Below, one piece after another: positions 53,380-62,994 of a stretch of DNA of 64,000 nt (the first letter of the stretch is position 1; each line of letters starts with the position of its first letter). Location of the stretch: the NCBI GenBank assembly GCA_018823325.1, contig JAHJIJ010000011.1, positions 62,001 through 126,000 on the forward strand, read 5' to 3'. The notes under the pieces were generated by a model that saw only the letters and a program-made list of their open reading frames with translations, did no database searches and was not told the DNA's origin. This DNA comes from Alphaproteobacteria bacterium. Lineage in GTDB: Bacteria > Pseudomonadota > Alphaproteobacteria > Sphingomonadales > Sphingomonadaceae. The position numbers and the translations under genes are program-made.

Positions 53380-54522
53380 ATGAGGGCCGTGGCTAGACGG
53401 CCTGTGACGGCGCTTTTTGCGCCGCCCGTTCAAGCGCCGGGCCATTATCAACTCATCGATGCCATGCGCGGGGTTGCTGCGCTGGTCATCATCTTCTGGC
53501 ACTACCAGCACTTCTTTTACGCACCCGGCGCCGAACGGGCGATTGGCGGTTTCCGGACGCAGCAGCCGTTCTGTGACGAACTCGCCTGGCTCTATCAGCA
53601 CAGCAAATATGCCGTGCAGCTGTTCTGGGTGATCTCGGGTTTCGTCTTCGCCCATGTTTATCATGGGCGCGGGAGCACGACGCGAAGCTTCGTCGTGAAT
53701 CGAATCGCGCGGCTTTATCCGCTGCATTTGTTGACCCTTCTGATCGTGGCAGCGTTACAGACGGTCGCGCAGGCGCAGTTCGGAACCTCGCTCGTCTATC
53801 ACGATAACAGCCTTGGCAATTTTCTCCTGCATCTCGGCCTGGCCTCCAACTGGTGGCCGACCGTCGTTTACAGCTTCAATGCGCCGATCTGGTCGGTCTC
53901 CATCGAGATTCTTGTCTACGGGCTGTTCTGGCTCAGCCTGCCGTTCCTGTTCCGGCTGGGTGTTTTCGGGCCGTTGCTGCTGGCGGGCCTCAGCATTGCG
54001 GCCTGCTTCGGTCAGCAGGCCTACATTCTCTTCATGTGCACGGCCTGCTTCTTCGGCGGGGCGGCCATCTTTGCGCTCCATGCTGCTGGCTCGTGGCGAC
54101 TGTCGGTGCTGACGGCGGTGATGTTGGTCCTTGCCGGTGCGATCGCCTGGACGGACAGCCTCGATGTGCGGCGGTATCTCGGCGTTCCTCTGCTTGGCAT
54201 GGCGCTTGTTCTTGTTGCGGCGCTGCTGGAGCCGCATCTGCGCTCGGGGGCGTTGCGGCGCTCGCGTTGGCTGGGCGATGCAAGCTACGGCATCTATCTG
54301 TGGCATTTCCCAGTGCAGCTGGTTCTGCTTCTGGTGGTGCCGGGCTTGGCGACGGACCATGCGGTGGCCCGTTCGCCGATCTTTCTGCTGGTTTTCCTTG
54401 GCGTTGTCGTGGCGCTCGCCGTGCTTTCCTACCACCTGTTCGAGAGGCCGGCGCGGCAGTGGCTGCGGTCCCGTCTGGAGGCAAAGCCGCGAACATCGGG
54501 CCCGTCACAGGCCGCCCCTTAG
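53380..54522 (+). CDS. acyltransferase family 3 membrane protein (OafA/YrhL-like)
   Basis: 380 aa with about ten transmembrane helices. The N-terminal 'YQLIDAMRGVAALVIIFWHY' has the family's R-G-x-A and catalytic His region. 'FVVNRIARLYPLHL' is the conserved R-x-x-R segment. 'LGDASYGIYLWHFPVQL' is the late conserved helix. Such proteins move acetyl or other acyl groups from acyl-CoA across the membrane to sugars or lipids. It lies between argF and hslO, apparently as an intruder in a conserved neighbourhood. No strong ribosome binding site is seen. A relation to the upstream glycosyltransferase operon is possible. Confidence 0.9.
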   Translation: MRAVARRPVTALFAPPVQAPGHYQLIDAMRGVAALVIIFWHYQHFFYAPGAERAIGGFRTQQPFCDELAWLYQHSKYAVQLFWVISGFVFAHVYHGRGSTTRSFVVNRIARLYPLHLLTLLIVAALQTVAQAQFGTSLVYHDNSLGNFLLHLGLASNWWPTVVYSFNAPIWSVSIEILVYGLFWLSLPFLFRLGVFGPLLLAGLSIAACFGQQAYILFMCTACFFGGAAIFALHAAGSWRLSVLTAVMLVLAGAIAWTDSLDVRRYLGVPLLGMALVLVAALLEPHLRSGALRRSRWLGDASYGIYLWHFPVQLVLLLVVPGLATDHAVARSPIFLLVFLGVVVALAVLSYHLFERPARQWLRSRLEAKPRTSGPSQAAP

Positions 54523-54554
54523 ACTTTCCGGATCGGAGCCCCTATCTAGGCGCC

Positions 54555-55475
54555 ATGTCCGACATTGATTCCGCTCGCACAGAGGACCGCGTCCTCGGCT
54601 TCGCTTTGCCCGCTCGCAGCGTCCGGGGGCGCCTCGTGCGCCTTGGCCCTGTTCTCAATCAGGTTCTGGCAGCGCACAGCTATCCCCCCGTTATCGAGAA
54701 GCTGGTGGCCGAAGCGCTGGTGCTGGCCGCTCTTCTGGGTGCGATGCTCAAGGATGATGAAGGTCAGCTTACCCTGCAGGCGCAGACGGAACAGGGCGCC
54801 GTTTCCCTGCTCGTTGCCGATTACATGGGCGGCGCGGTGCGCGGTTATGCGCAGTTCGATGAGGAGCGGCTGGCGGAGCTGGGCGATAGCCCCACGCTGT
54901 TCGGGCTGTTCGGCAAGGGATATCTGGCGATCACCTTCGATCAGGCGGTGACGGGCGAGCGCTATCAGGGCATCGTGCCGCTGGAGGGCGCCGGCCTTGG
55001 CGCTGCGGCGGAGCATTATTTCGCTCAGTCCGAGCAGATTCCCAGCATCGTGCAAATTGCCGTGCGTCATGATGCTGACGAAGGCTGCGTCGGCGGCGGG
55101 ATGCTGCTTCAACATCTTCCGGAAGGCGAGGTGGGTCGTGAGCGGCTGCACGTCCGCCATGATCACCCCGATTGGGAGCATGTCACGATCATGGGGCGCA
55201 CCCTCTCAGACAACGAACTGACCGACCCTGCACTGGCTCTGGAGGATATCATCTGGCGCCTCTTCCATGAGGAGGAGGAAATTCGCGCCCTTTCCAGCGC
55301 CATGCTGACCAAAGGGTGCCGGTGCGACCCTGACCGGATCAAGAGCGTTCTGGGGCGTTTCGATGCGGCCGAGCGCACGTCCATGGCGGACGAGCGCGGC
55401 GTGATTGCCGTTGATTGCGCCTTCTGTTCTCGCATCTTTGACGTGACATTGGCCGAGTTGCAGCAGCCGCATTGA
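54555..55475 (+). CDS. hslO: Hsp33-family redox-regulated chaperone
   Basis: 306 aa from ATG 54555; the longer frame reaching 53853 lies inside the acyltransferase gene and is not used. Hsp33 is a holdase turned on by oxidative unfolding. The C-terminal zinc centre is 'KGCRCDPDR' followed by 'VDCAFCSRIF', the expected CxC...CxxC set. Within the core, 'LTLQAQTEQGAVSLLVADYM' and 'ITFDQAVTGERYQGIVPLEG' are typical. It fits with the ahpCF genes as oxidative-stress defence. Confidence 0.95.
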   Translation: MSDIDSARTEDRVLGFALPARSVRGRLVRLGPVLNQVLAAHSYPPVIEKLVAEALVLAALLGAMLKDDEGQLTLQAQTEQGAVSLLVADYMGGAVRGYAQFDEERLAELGDSPTLFGLFGKGYLAITFDQAVTGERYQGIVPLEGAGLGAAAEHYFAQSEQIPSIVQIAVRHDADEGCVGGGMLLQHLPEGEVGRERLHVRHDHPDWEHVTIMGRTLSDNELTDPALALEDIIWRLFHEEEEIRALSSAMLTKGCRCDPDRIKSVLGRFDAAERTSMADERGVIAVDCAFCSRIFDVTLAELQQPH

Positions 55476-55604
55476 GATCTGGCCGCTCTGTCCAGATTTG
55501 ACACGCTGCGATGAAGCGTGCACTTTCATCGTTGAAATTCATCGTCATCAAGACGACCTATTGGTGCGTCCGTTGGGGATGAACGAAGAAGTGGCTGAGG
55601 CAAC

Positions 55605-56027
55605 ATGGCATCCAAAACCGTAACTCTGGTGATCGGCGCGGCCCTCTGGGCTGTTCTTTCTGGTGCTTCGAGTGCGCAGCCACCGCAGCGCGGGGGGCTG
55701 GCGTCGTTGGAACCGGGTGAATGGGAACTGCTGGAACGCGGGCGTAGTCCGTCCTCGCGTCGCCTTTGCATCAGCGAGGGCAGCCAGCTGCTCCAGCCGC
55801 AGCACCCGCATCGTCAGTGCGAGCGCTATGTGATTCGGCAGTCGCCCCGTGAAGTCGCGGCATCCTATGATTGCGGCGAAGGCGGGCGCGGCCGCACCGA
55901 TGTTCGTATAGAAACGTCGCGGCTCGTGCAGATTTCGTCGCAGGGCGTATCGGAAGGGCTGCCTTTCTCCCTCGCTATGGAAGGACGCCGGATCGGCGCC
56001 TGCCGCTCCGCTGCGCTCGCGCGCTGA
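55605..56027 (+). CDS. small exported DUF3617-like protein
   Basis: 140 aa. The signal peptide ends about residue 24 ('LSGASSAQPP'). The mature part has 'GLASLEPGEWELLERG', 'RRLCISEGSQLLQPQHPH', 'CERYVIRQ', 'SYDCGEGGRGRTDVRIETSR' and 'IGACRS'. The four cysteines would allow two disulfides in the periplasm. The sequence follows the DUF3617 pattern of small sphingomonad proteins; the function is unknown. Its promoter lies in the 129 bases after hslO. Confidence 0.78.
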   Translation: MASKTVTLVIGAALWAVLSGASSAQPPQRGGLASLEPGEWELLERGRSPSSRRLCISEGSQLLQPQHPHRQCERYVIRQSPREVAASYDCGEGGRGRTDVRIETSRLVQISSQGVSEGLPFSLAMEGRRIGACRSAALAR

Positions 56028-56083
56028 GCATGCACACAATCTCCTCCCGTGACAGGGACGGTTGATTTGCGCTAGCGCGAGGC

Positions 56084-56812
56084 ATGATGTCTCCAACAAT
56101 CCAATCTTCTTCGGTTCCATCGTCCTCTGCCGAGGCGCCCGTTGCGGTCGTGCTCATTTCTGGCGGACTCGATTCGATGGTGGCGGGCGGCCTGGCGCGC
56201 GAGGCCGGTTTTCGCCTGGCCGCGCTCACCATCGATTATCAGCAGCGCCACCGGATTGAGCTGGACGCAGCGCGCCGAGTGGCGGAGGCGCTAAAGGTCG
56301 AGCGTCATGTCATTCTGCCGCTCGACCTGTCGCTGTTCGGCGGGTCGGCGCTGACTGCGGATATCGACGTGCCCAAGGATGGCGTGGGCGAAGGCATTCC
56401 GGTGACCTACGTGCCGGCGCGCAACACCATCTTCCTGTCACTGACGCTCGGCCTGGCCGAAGTGGTGGGTGCGGAGCGGATCTATATCGGGGTGAATGCG
56501 CTGGATTATTCCGGCTATCCGGACTGCCGTCCCGAATTCATTGCCGCCTTCGAGCATATGGCGGGGCTGGCGACGCGGCAGGGCGTTGAAGGTGCGCCCG
56601 TGAAAATCGCTGCGCCGCTGCAGTACATGAGCAAGGCGCAGATCGCGGCGGAAGCGGCAAGGCTGGGGCTGGACGCCGGCATGAGCTGGTCCTGCTATGA
56701 TCCCACGCCTGAGGGCCTGCACTGCGGCCTGTGCGACAGTTGCCGGCTGCGGGCGAAGGGTTTTCAGGAAGCGGGCCTGCCTGATCCGACCCGCTACGCC
56801 GTGCACCCCTGA
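56084..56812 (+). CDS. queC: 7-cyano-7-deazaguanine synthase
   Basis: 242 aa. It uses ATP and ammonia to turn 7-carboxy-7-deazaguanine (CDG, made by QueE) into preQ0 for queuosine. The PP-loop is 'VLISGGLDSMVAGG' (residues 23-36). 'VPARNTIFLSLTLGLAE' is typical, and the zinc site is 'SWSCYDP...HCGLCDSCRLR'. The start ATGATG leaves 56084 or 56087 open. queE follows after ten bases, and the two are evidently one operon. queD and queF are not here. Confidence 0.96.
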   Translation: MMSPTIQSSSVPSSSAEAPVAVVLISGGLDSMVAGGLAREAGFRLAALTIDYQQRHRIELDAARRVAEALKVERHVILPLDLSLFGGSALTADIDVPKDGVGEGIPVTYVPARNTIFLSLTLGLAEVVGAERIYIGVNALDYSGYPDCRPEFIAAFEHMAGLATRQGVEGAPVKIAAPLQYMSKAQIAAEAARLGLDAGMSWSCYDPTPEGLHCGLCDSCRLRAKGFQEAGLPDPTRYAVHP

Positions 56813-56822
56813 GCGCCGACCG

Positions 56823-57464
56823 ATGAGCTATGCCGTCAAGGAGATGTTCCTGACCCTGCAAGGGGAGGGGATGCAGGCCGGTCGCAGGGCGGTTTTCCTG
56901 CGCTTTGCCGGGTGCAATCTCTGGTCAGGCCGGGAGCAGGACCGGGCCGCGGCGATCTGCCAGTTTTGCGACACCGATTTTGTCGGCGTCGATGGTGAGA
57001 ATGGCGGCCGGTTCGCGACGGCGGAGGCGCTGGCGCAGGCGGTTGCGAAACTCTGGGGCGATGAGGGCGGGAAGCGCTTTGTCGTCATCACCGGGGGCGA
57101 GCCGATGCTGCAACTCGATGAGTCTCTGGTGGACGCGTTGCACGGCCTGGGATTCGAGATTGCGGTGGAAAGCAACGGCACCTTGCCGGCGACGGCGGGC
57201 ATCGACTGGCTGTGCATCAGCCCCAAGGAGGGCAGTGTGGTAACGCAGCAGTCCGGCGACGAACTCAAGCTCGTCTGGCCGCAGGAGGGCATCGACCCCG
57301 CTGCATTGCTGCAGTGGGATTTCGGCCAGTTCCTCGTCCAGCCGATGGACAGCGGTACGCCCGAGGCCAACGCCGCCAACCGCGAGGCGGCGATTGCGCT
57401 CGTTCTTTCGGACAGCCGCTGGCGGCTGTCGCTCCAGACGCACAAGCTGCTCGGGCTGAAATAA
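56823..57464 (+). CDS. queE: 7-carboxy-7-deazaguanine synthase
   Basis: 213-aa radical SAM enzyme producing 7-carboxy-7-deazaguanine from carboxytetrahydropterin. The cluster motif is the expanded C-x14-C-x2-C ('AGCNLWSG...AICQFCDTDF'), common in alphaproteobacterial QueE in place of the classical CxxxCxxC. The N-terminal 'VKEMFLTLQGEGMQAGR' and 'VVITGGEPMLQLD' are diagnostic, and 'ESNGTLP' completes the set. I used ATG 56823, ten bases after queC. Confidence 0.95.
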   Translation: MSYAVKEMFLTLQGEGMQAGRRAVFLRFAGCNLWSGREQDRAAAICQFCDTDFVGVDGENGGRFATAEALAQAVAKLWGDEGGKRFVVITGGEPMLQLDESLVDALHGLGFEIAVESNGTLPATAGIDWLCISPKEGSVVTQQSGDELKLVWPQEGIDPAALLQWDFGQFLVQPMDSGTPEANAANREAAIALVLSDSRWRLSLQTHKLLGLK

Positions 57465-57471
57465 GGACGCG

Positions 57472-57750
57472 TTATTCCGAGGCGACGGTCTCGGTGTCTT
57501 CGTTGCTCGCGCCTTCGGCCGGCTCGCTCGCCTGCGCGCGGCTGACGCTGCCCGCATTATCGACTGCGCCGACGCCGTCCGACTTCACGGCGTCGAGATC
57601 GGTCATCGAATCGTTCACGGTACCTTCGAGCACCTCCATGTCCCGCATCTCGACCGTGTTTCCCGGTGCCTCTTCAGCACCGTCGCAGCCGGCCAACGCG
57701 AGGCCGCCGATGGCAGCGAGGATCAGAAACGGACCATGTATCTTGCGCAT
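57472..57750 (-). CDS. small lipoprotein, uncharacterised
   Basis: 92 aa from ATG 57750 (GAAAGG has 9-base spacing; an ATG at 57759 touches the site). The lipobox is LALAG-C at about residue 23. The mature part is acidic and low-complexity ('VEMRDMEVLEGTVNDSMTD', 'ASEPAEGASNEDTETVASE'). No family is recognised. It converges on queE with a 7-base gap and may share transcription with lipB upstream. Confidence 0.7.
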   Translation of the reverse strand: MRKIHGPFLILAAIGGLALAGCDGAEEAPGNTVEMRDMEVLEGTVNDSMTDLDAVKSDGVGAVDNAGSVSRAQASEPAEGASNEDTETVASE

Positions 57751-57859
57751 TCGCGACATCCTTTCGCGTTTTTTCTGTGTTCGTGGCCGAATTTTCCTGA
57801 TCGCTCAGGGCCCCCTCGGCTGCACGAAGGGTTAACCTTAGAGAGCAGGGGTCCGGTGC

Positions 57860-58570
57860 TCAAGGCCTTGTGAAGTCGGGTATCTCATCTGTCGGGGCAT
57901 TCATCCCGAGGGTCTTCAGCAGGGCGGGCGCGTGCGCTCGAAGCGATGTATCGAGTTGCGTCATCCCGCCGGACAGGCAGAGATCGGCGAGGCTCGTCAC
58001 GCCGAGGTCGCTGATACCGCAAGGGACGATGCCCCCATAATGGGACAGATCCGGCGCCACATTGATCGAGATGCCATGCAACGTCACCCATTTGCGGACG
58101 CGCACGCCGATGGCGCCGATCTTGGCCTCTGCTCCTTGCGGGCCGTGCGTCCAGACGCCCACCCGACCCTCTGCTGTCCATGCGTTCACGCCCAGGTCCG
58201 CCAGGGCAGCGATCATCCAGTGCTCCAGTGCCCGCACAAAGGCGCGGACATCGCGACCACGACGCGAGAGGTCGAGATTGAGATAGACCACGCGCTGGCC
58301 CGGTCCATGATAAGTGTATTGGCCGCCGCGTCCCGTGGTGTGAACCGGAAAAACCGGGTTCAGCAGGTCACTCACCACGGCGCTGGTGCCGGCCGTGTAG
58401 AGCGGGGGGTGCTCGACCAGCCAGATGCGCTCGCGCGCTTCGCCGGCCGCGATCGCCAAAACCCGGGCGTCCATGTCGCTCACCGCCACATCATAGTCGA
58501 GCAGGCCAGGCTCTATGCGCCACTCAATATCGGCAAGTGCGTCCGGCGGTGGGGAGACAGGCTTGGTCAT
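57860..58570 (-). CDS. lipB: lipoyl(octanoyl) transferase
   Basis: 236 aa. It transfers octanoate from acyl carrier protein to lipoyl domains of 2-oxoacid dehydrogenases and GcvH. '[13 protein letters not shown]' and '[18 protein letters not shown]' bind the substrate. The catalytic Cys lies in 'GIVPCGI' with the conserved Lys in '[14 protein letters not shown]'. Length and motifs are normal. lipA is not adjacent. Confidence 0.95.
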   Translation of the reverse strand: MTKPVSPPPDALADIEWRIEPGLLDYDVAVSDMDARVLAIAAGEARERIWLVEHPPLYTAGTSAVVSDLLNPVFPVHTTGRGGQYTYHGPGQRVVYLNLDLSRRGRDVRAFVRALEHWMIAALADLGVNAWTAEGRVGVWTHGPQGAEAKIGAIGVRVRKWVTLHGISINVAPDLSHYGGIVPCGISDLGVTSLADLCLSGGMTQLDTSLRAHAPALLKTLGMNAPTDEIPDFTRP

Positions 58571-58677
58571 GACGCCGCCGAGATGCGGCCTCGAAGCAAA
58601 TTTGGCAAGGCGCGGCTCGCCTCTGGTACACGGGGCCGATATTGCCTATCGAGCGCGAGCAACGGGAGCAGAAGCGT

Positions 58678-59439
58678 TTGAGCAGGATCGATCTGGCAGC
58701 AGTATGGGATGACGCCAAGGCCATGGGCATGGCGAACCGCGACCTTCTGGGCGCGATTGCCGGCATGTTCATGCTGCTTCCGGCGCTGGTGGCGGAACAG
58801 CTCGTCACCCAGCCCGAGGCGCTGGGCGAGAACCCGACCAACGACATGGTCCTCGCGCGTCTTGCGCAATATGCGGAATTGAACTGGCCGGTGCTGATGG
58901 TGTTCGCGGTCGTCTCCTCTTTCGGCGTGCTGGCCATGCATGCGCTATTACTGCGCGCGGAACGGCTGACCGTGAAGGAGTCCCTGCATGCGGCGCTTCT
59001 CATCCTGCCTGGCTACTTCCTTGCCAACCTGCTTCAGGGGCTCGGGGTCATGAGCGGGATGCTGCTGTTCCTTATTCCCGGCTTTTATCTGATTGGCCGC
59101 CTTGCCCTGATCGCGCCGGTTGCCGCCGCCGAAAAGCTGACCAATCCTCTCACCATTCTCCAGCGCAGCGCCGTGCTGACGCATGGCAATGGCTGGCGCG
59201 TATTCGGCGTGATCGCGCTTATCTTTGTCACGATGTTCACGCTCGGGATCGTCCTAACATCCGTCATCGGCGTGATTGCGGAACTGTTGCTGCCGCCGGA
59301 CATCGCCGATCTGATGATCGCGCTCGTTTCCTCCGTGGTGGAGACTGCACGTGGTGTCCTGGTCGTGCTGGTCTGCGCTGCGCTTTACCGCGTGACGGCG
59401 GGTGCGGCGAAAAGCGGGGCTACTGCTAGCTCCAGGTAA
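58678..59439 (+). CDS. multi-helix membrane protein, uncharacterised
   Basis: 253 aa from TTG 58678, which follows GGGAG at 8-9 bases and gives the N-terminus (M)SRIDLAAVWDDAKAMG; no ATG start near the beginning of the frame is better. About six transmembrane helices follow (for example 'LLGAIAGMFMLLPALVAEQL', 'GVMSGMLLFLIPGFYLIGRL', 'VFGVIALIFVTMFTLGIVL'). The N-terminal 'AWDDAKAL'-like segment and general layout resemble an uncharacterised sphingomonad family; no enzymatic motif is seen. It overlaps the 3' end of hemF tail-to-tail by 14 bases. Confidence 0.72.
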   Translation: MSRIDLAAVWDDAKAMGMANRDLLGAIAGMFMLLPALVAEQLVTQPEALGENPTNDMVLARLAQYAELNWPVLMVFAVVSSFGVLAMHALLLRAERLTVKESLHAALLILPGYFLANLLQGLGVMSGMLLFLIPGFYLIGRLALIAPVAAAEKLTNPLTILQRSAVLTHGNGWRVFGVIALIFVTMFTLGIVLTSVIGVIAELLLPPDIADLMIALVSSVVETARGVLVVLVCAALYRVTAGAAKSGATASSR

Positions 59440-60307
59440 CGCGCGGCGGCAGGCTCATCAGGATCGCGTCGATGTTGCCGCCAGTCTTGAGGCCGAACAA
59501 CGTGCCTCGATCATGCACGAGGTTGAACTCGACGTAGCGACCGCGCCATTCGAGGAGCTGCGCTTCCTGCTCAGCCGTCCATGAAAGGCCCATCCTGCGA
59601 CGCACGATGCGCGGGAAAGCTTCCAGGAAAGCTTCGCCCACTGCCTGCGTGAACGCGAGGCCGGCATCGAATTCACCTTCGAGATGATCATAGAAAATGC
59701 CGCCCACGCCCCGATGCACCTGGCGGTGGGGGATATAGAAGTAGTCGTCCGCCCATTTGCTGAAGCGGGGATAATAGGTTTGGTCATGCGCGTCACACGC
59801 GCGGCGCAGGGTGTCATGAAAGTCTGTCTTGTCTTCCTCGTAGACAATGGGCGGATTGAGGTCCGCGCCGCCACCGAACCAGCGCTTGGTGGTGACCAGC
59901 ATGCGCGTGTTCATGTGAACTGCCGGCACATGCGGATTGGCCATATGGGCGACCAGACTGATGCCGGTTGCGAAGAAACCGGGCTGATCCTCGGCTGCAC
60001 CGTGGATGGTCTTGGCAAACTCCGGAGAGAATGCGCCGCCGACGGTCGAGACATTGACGCCGACCTTCTCGAACACCTTGCCCTTCATCACGCCGCGTAC
60101 ACCGCCGCCACCGCCGCCCTGCTCGATCGGGCCGGCAGGCTGTCCATCGCTTTCCCGCCACCATGAGATAAAGTCGAACGCGGCATCGCTACCGGCTTCC
60201 CGCTCGATCGCCTCGAATGCCGCACAGATGCGGTCACGCAGGGATTCGAACCATGCGCGTGCAGTCAGTTGTTCGTCATCGAGAACATGAGGGTCGTTGA
60301 TCGTCAT
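59426..60307 (-). CDS. hemF: coproporphyrinogen III oxidase, oxygen-dependent
   Basis: 293 aa. It decarboxylates coproporphyrinogen III to protoporphyrinogen IX using oxygen. Conserved parts are 'FEKVGVNVSTVGGAFS', 'PHVPAVHMNTRML', 'WFGGGADLNPPIVY', 'HRGVGGIFYDHLEGEF' and 'EWRGRYVEFNLVHDRGT'. The start overlaps the trmL stop by four bases. The product feeds the several haem enzymes in this window (cyd, bc1, PQQ dehydrogenase). Confidence 0.97.
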   Translation of the reverse strand: MTINDPHVLDDEQLTARAWFESLRDRICAAFEAIEREAGSDAAFDFISWWRESDGQPAGPIEQGGGGGGVRGVMKGKVFEKVGVNVSTVGGAFSPEFAKTIHGAAEDQPGFFATGISLVAHMANPHVPAVHMNTRMLVTTKRWFGGGADLNPPIVYEEDKTDFHDTLRRACDAHDQTYYPRFSKWADDYFYIPHRQVHRGVGGIFYDHLEGEFDAGLAFTQAVGEAFLEAFPRIVRRRMGLSWTAEQEAQLLEWRGRYVEFNLVHDRGTLFGLKTGGNIDAILMSLPPRVTWS

Positions 60308-60762
60308 TCGGGGAAGAGTCCGGTTTGTCTGAGGGCTTCGCCAAGCGCGATGCCAGTTGCCACGGCGACGTTCAAGGAGCGAAAGCCGCCGGCCATGGGA
60401 ATACGCACGCGCAGAGCCGCCTGATTACGGATATCTTCCGGCAGTCCGGCACTCTCGCGCCCCATCAGCAGAATGTCGTCTGCCTCGAACGACGCGTCCG
60501 GCAGGCGGACGTCTCCGGCGCTCGTGAATGCGACCAGGCGCGCGCCGTCCCGCATTCTTGCGGCGGCGAAGGCATCAAAATCGAGGTGGCGCGTAACGTC
60601 GGCGCTTTCGCCATAGTCCATTGAGGCCCGGCGGAGCTGCGCGTCGGATACTGGAAAGCCGCACGGCAGAATGATGTCCACCGGGATCTGCCAACAGGCA
60701 GCCAGCCGCAGAATCGTTCCAACATTTCCGGCAATGTCCGGCTGATAGAGAGCAATGCGCAT
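60304..60762 (-). CDS. trmL: tRNA (cytidine(34)-2'-O)-methyltransferase
   Basis: 152-aa SPOUT methyltransferase that modifies the wobble base of tRNA-Leu. The start ATG 60762 has AGGAGG 5 bases upstream; the GTG at 60768 touches that site. 'YQPDIAGNVGTILRL' is the N-terminal motif. The knot region is 'DDILLMGRESAGLPE' and 'RIPMAGGFRSLNVAVATGIAL'. The overlap with hemF makes a two-gene operon, a common order in alphaproteobacteria. Confidence 0.95.
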   Translation of the reverse strand: MRIALYQPDIAGNVGTILRLAACWQIPVDIILPCGFPVSDAQLRRASMDYGESADVTRHLDFDAFAAARMRDGARLVAFTSAGDVRLPDASFEADDILLMGRESAGLPEDIRNQAALRVRIPMAGGFRSLNVAVATGIALGEALRQTGLFPE

Positions 60763-61060
60763 GATCACCTCCTAGCCTCCGTCTCAGCCCAATCCCAGCC
60801 CTGTTGCCCGGCTCTCGAAAAAGCGTCAGCCTCTGCGAAATTGAAGGTTGGCAAATCGCAATCAAGGGCGCTATCAGGCGCCCGAACGCGCCGGGACCAT
60901 CCTGGCGTGCGGTGTGTCGTATCATTCGGCGGACGAGCGGACTTCCCCACAATAAGGGAGCCTTTCGGAACATCCGTGTGATCGGGGGCGCCCGAATCAA
61001 GATTTCGGCGTCCACAACAGCTGCCTGGCTGTCGTGGACAAAGGGAGGCAATGACAAAGC

Positions 61061-61627
61061 ATGGCCACTGAAGTGCAAGGGACGGAAGCTGTCATGGACG
61101 AAGGCGAGGGCGTTCGCCGTCGGGACTTCATCAATATCGCAGCTGTGAGTTTCGCCGGTGTTGGCGGCCTCGCCGTTCTGTATCCGCTCGTGACGCAGAT
61201 GAGTCCGAGCGCGGACGTGTTGGCTCAGGCGACGACGGAAGTCGATCTGTCGGCGATCCAGCCTGGTCAGGCGATCAAGACGGTGTTCCGTTCGCAGCCG
61301 CTGTTTGTGCGGCAGCTTACCGAAAAGGAAATTGCTGAGGCTGACGCCGTTGATGCCTCCAGCCTGCGTGATCCGCAGACGCTGGAAGAGCGCACGATCG
61401 AGGGCAAGAAGCAGTGGCTCGTGACCATGGGCGTGTGCACCCATCTGGGCTGCGTGCCGCTGGGCGCGGGTGAGGGTGAGAACAAGGGCGAGTATGGCGG
61501 CTATTTCTGCCCCTGCCACGGCTCTCATTATGACACGGCCGCCCGTATCCGGAAGGGACCTGCTCCGAAGAACCTTGTGGTTCCCGAGTATCAGTTCACT
61601 TCTGACACCGCCATTCTCGTAGGCTGA
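61061..61627 (+). CDS. petA: ubiquinol-cytochrome c reductase iron-sulfur (Rieske) subunit
   Basis: 188 aa. A twin-arginine-type N-terminal anchor is '[18 protein letters not shown]' (residues 19-36), so the Rieske protein is Tat-translocated and stays bound by one helix. The [2Fe-2S] box has C126, H128 and C131 in 'CTHLGC', and C150, C152 and H153 in 'CPCHGSHYD'. The ligands are C126, H128, C150 and H153. GGGAGG at 61043 lies 12 bases from this ATG. A nearer ATG at 61051 is out of frame and stops after six codons. It is the first gene of petABC. Confidence 0.97.
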   Translation: MATEVQGTEAVMDEGEGVRRRDFINIAAVSFAGVGGLAVLYPLVTQMSPSADVLAQATTEVDLSAIQPGQAIKTVFRSQPLFVRQLTEKEIAEADAVDASSLRDPQTLEERTIEGKKQWLVTMGVCTHLGCVPLGAGEGENKGEYGGYFCPCHGSHYDTAARIRKGPAPKNLVVPEYQFTSDTAILVG

Positions 61628-61638
61628 GGATAAAGATA

Positions 61639-62979
61639 ATGAGCTTTCCCTGGGCTGAGCATTACACGCCGAAGAATCCGGTGATGAAGTGGGTGGACGA
61701 GCGTCTGCCGCTTCCGCGCCTCGTCTACAATGCGGTTGGCGCCGGCTATCCCGTGCCGCGCAATCTCAACTATTTCTGGAACTTCGGCGTTCTCGCCGGT
61801 GTAGCGCTGACCATTCAGCTGGTCACCGGCATCGTGCTGGCCATGCACTATGCCGCGAATGCGGGCGTCGCGTTCGACTCCGTCGAGCACATCATGCGCG
61901 ACGTGAATTCCGGCTGGCTGATGCGCTATGCGCACGCCAACGGCGCCAGCTTCTTCTTCATCGTGGTTTATCTCCACATCTTCCGCGGGCTTTATTACGG
62001 CTCGTACAAGGCACCGCGCGAAATGGTGTGGCTGCTGGGTGTGGTGATCTTCCTGCTCATGATGGCCACGGCATTCATGGGTTACGTGCTGCCCTGGGGC
62101 CAGATGAGCTTCTGGGGTGCGCAGGTGATTACCGGCCTGTTTGCGGCCATTCCGGTCGTCGGCGAACCGATTCAGGTTTGGCTGCTCGGCGGCTTCGCGC
62201 CGGGTAACGCTGCGCTCAACCGCTTCTTCTCGCTCCACTATCTGCTGCCCTTCGTGATTGCGGGTGTCATCATCCTGCACATTTGGGCGCTGCACATTCC
62301 GGGCTCCTCGAACCCGACGGGCGTGGAAGTGAAGGGGCCGCAGGATACAGTGCCGTTCCATCCTTATTATACGGCGAAGGACGGTTTCGGCCTTGGCGTG
62401 TTCCTCATTCTCCTCGCGCTGATGGTGTTCTTCGCACCCAATGCGCTGGGGCATCCGGACAACTATATCCCGGCCAATCCGCTCTCGACGCCAGCGCACA
62501 TCGTGCCTGAATGGTATTTCTGGCCGTTCTACGCGATCCTGCGTGCCTTCACGATGGATCTGGTCATTCCGTTCACCGGCATCGTGCTGATCCCCGCCAA
62601 GCTGCTGGGCGTCATGGCGATGTTCGCCTCGATCCTGCTGCTGTTCTTCCTGCCGTGGATCGACACCTCGCCGGTTCGCTCGGGCAACTATCGTCCGCTG
62701 TTCAAGAAGTTCTGGTGGCTTCTGATCTTGGACGTTCTGGTGCTCGGCTATTGCGGCGGTGCACCGGCTGAAGAGCCCTGGGTGATGATCAGCCAGATCG
62801 CTTCGGCTTATTACTTCGCGCACTTCCTGATCATTTTGCCGATCATTGCGTCCATTGAGCGGCCGTTGCCGCTGCCCGGTTCGATTACCGAAGCGGTTCT
62901 GGCCAAGGGCAAGTTCGAGGGAGAACAGTCTGCACCTCCGGGCATGGGCAGCGACACGCAGCCCACCGGCGCAGCATAA
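61639..62979 (+). CDS. petB: cytochrome b of the bc1 complex
   Basis: 446-aa inner-membrane diheme protein, the quinol-oxidising and quinone-reducing core. Haem-binding His pairs are in '[16 protein letters not shown]' / '[18 protein letters not shown]' and the later '[20 protein letters not shown]'. The Qo-site motif is PEWYF ('[15 protein letters not shown]'). The length is at the upper end of the family because of a short C-terminal tail. Eleven bases separate it from petA and 15 from petC. Confidence 0.97.
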   Translation: MSFPWAEHYTPKNPVMKWVDERLPLPRLVYNAVGAGYPVPRNLNYFWNFGVLAGVALTIQLVTGIVLAMHYAANAGVAFDSVEHIMRDVNSGWLMRYAHANGASFFFIVVYLHIFRGLYYGSYKAPREMVWLLGVVIFLLMMATAFMGYVLPWGQMSFWGAQVITGLFAAIPVVGEPIQVWLLGGFAPGNAALNRFFSLHYLLPFVIAGVIILHIWALHIPGSSNPTGVEVKGPQDTVPFHPYYTAKDGFGLGVFLILLALMVFFAPNALGHPDNYIPANPLSTPAHIVPEWYFWPFYAILRAFTMDLVIPFTGIVLIPAKLLGVMAMFASILLLFFLPWIDTSPVRSGNYRPLFKKFWWLLILDVLVLGYCGGAPAEEPWVMISQIASAYYFAHFLIILPIIASIERPLPLPGSITEAVLAKGKFEGEQSAPPGMGSDTQPTGAA

Positions 62980-62994
62980 ATAAGGGGTCCGTCA

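Noticed and set aside
60240..60256. GGATTCGAACC-like T-loop sequence suggesting a tRNA
   Set aside because: It lies within the hemF coding sequence and no acceptor, D or anticodon arms can be paired around it.
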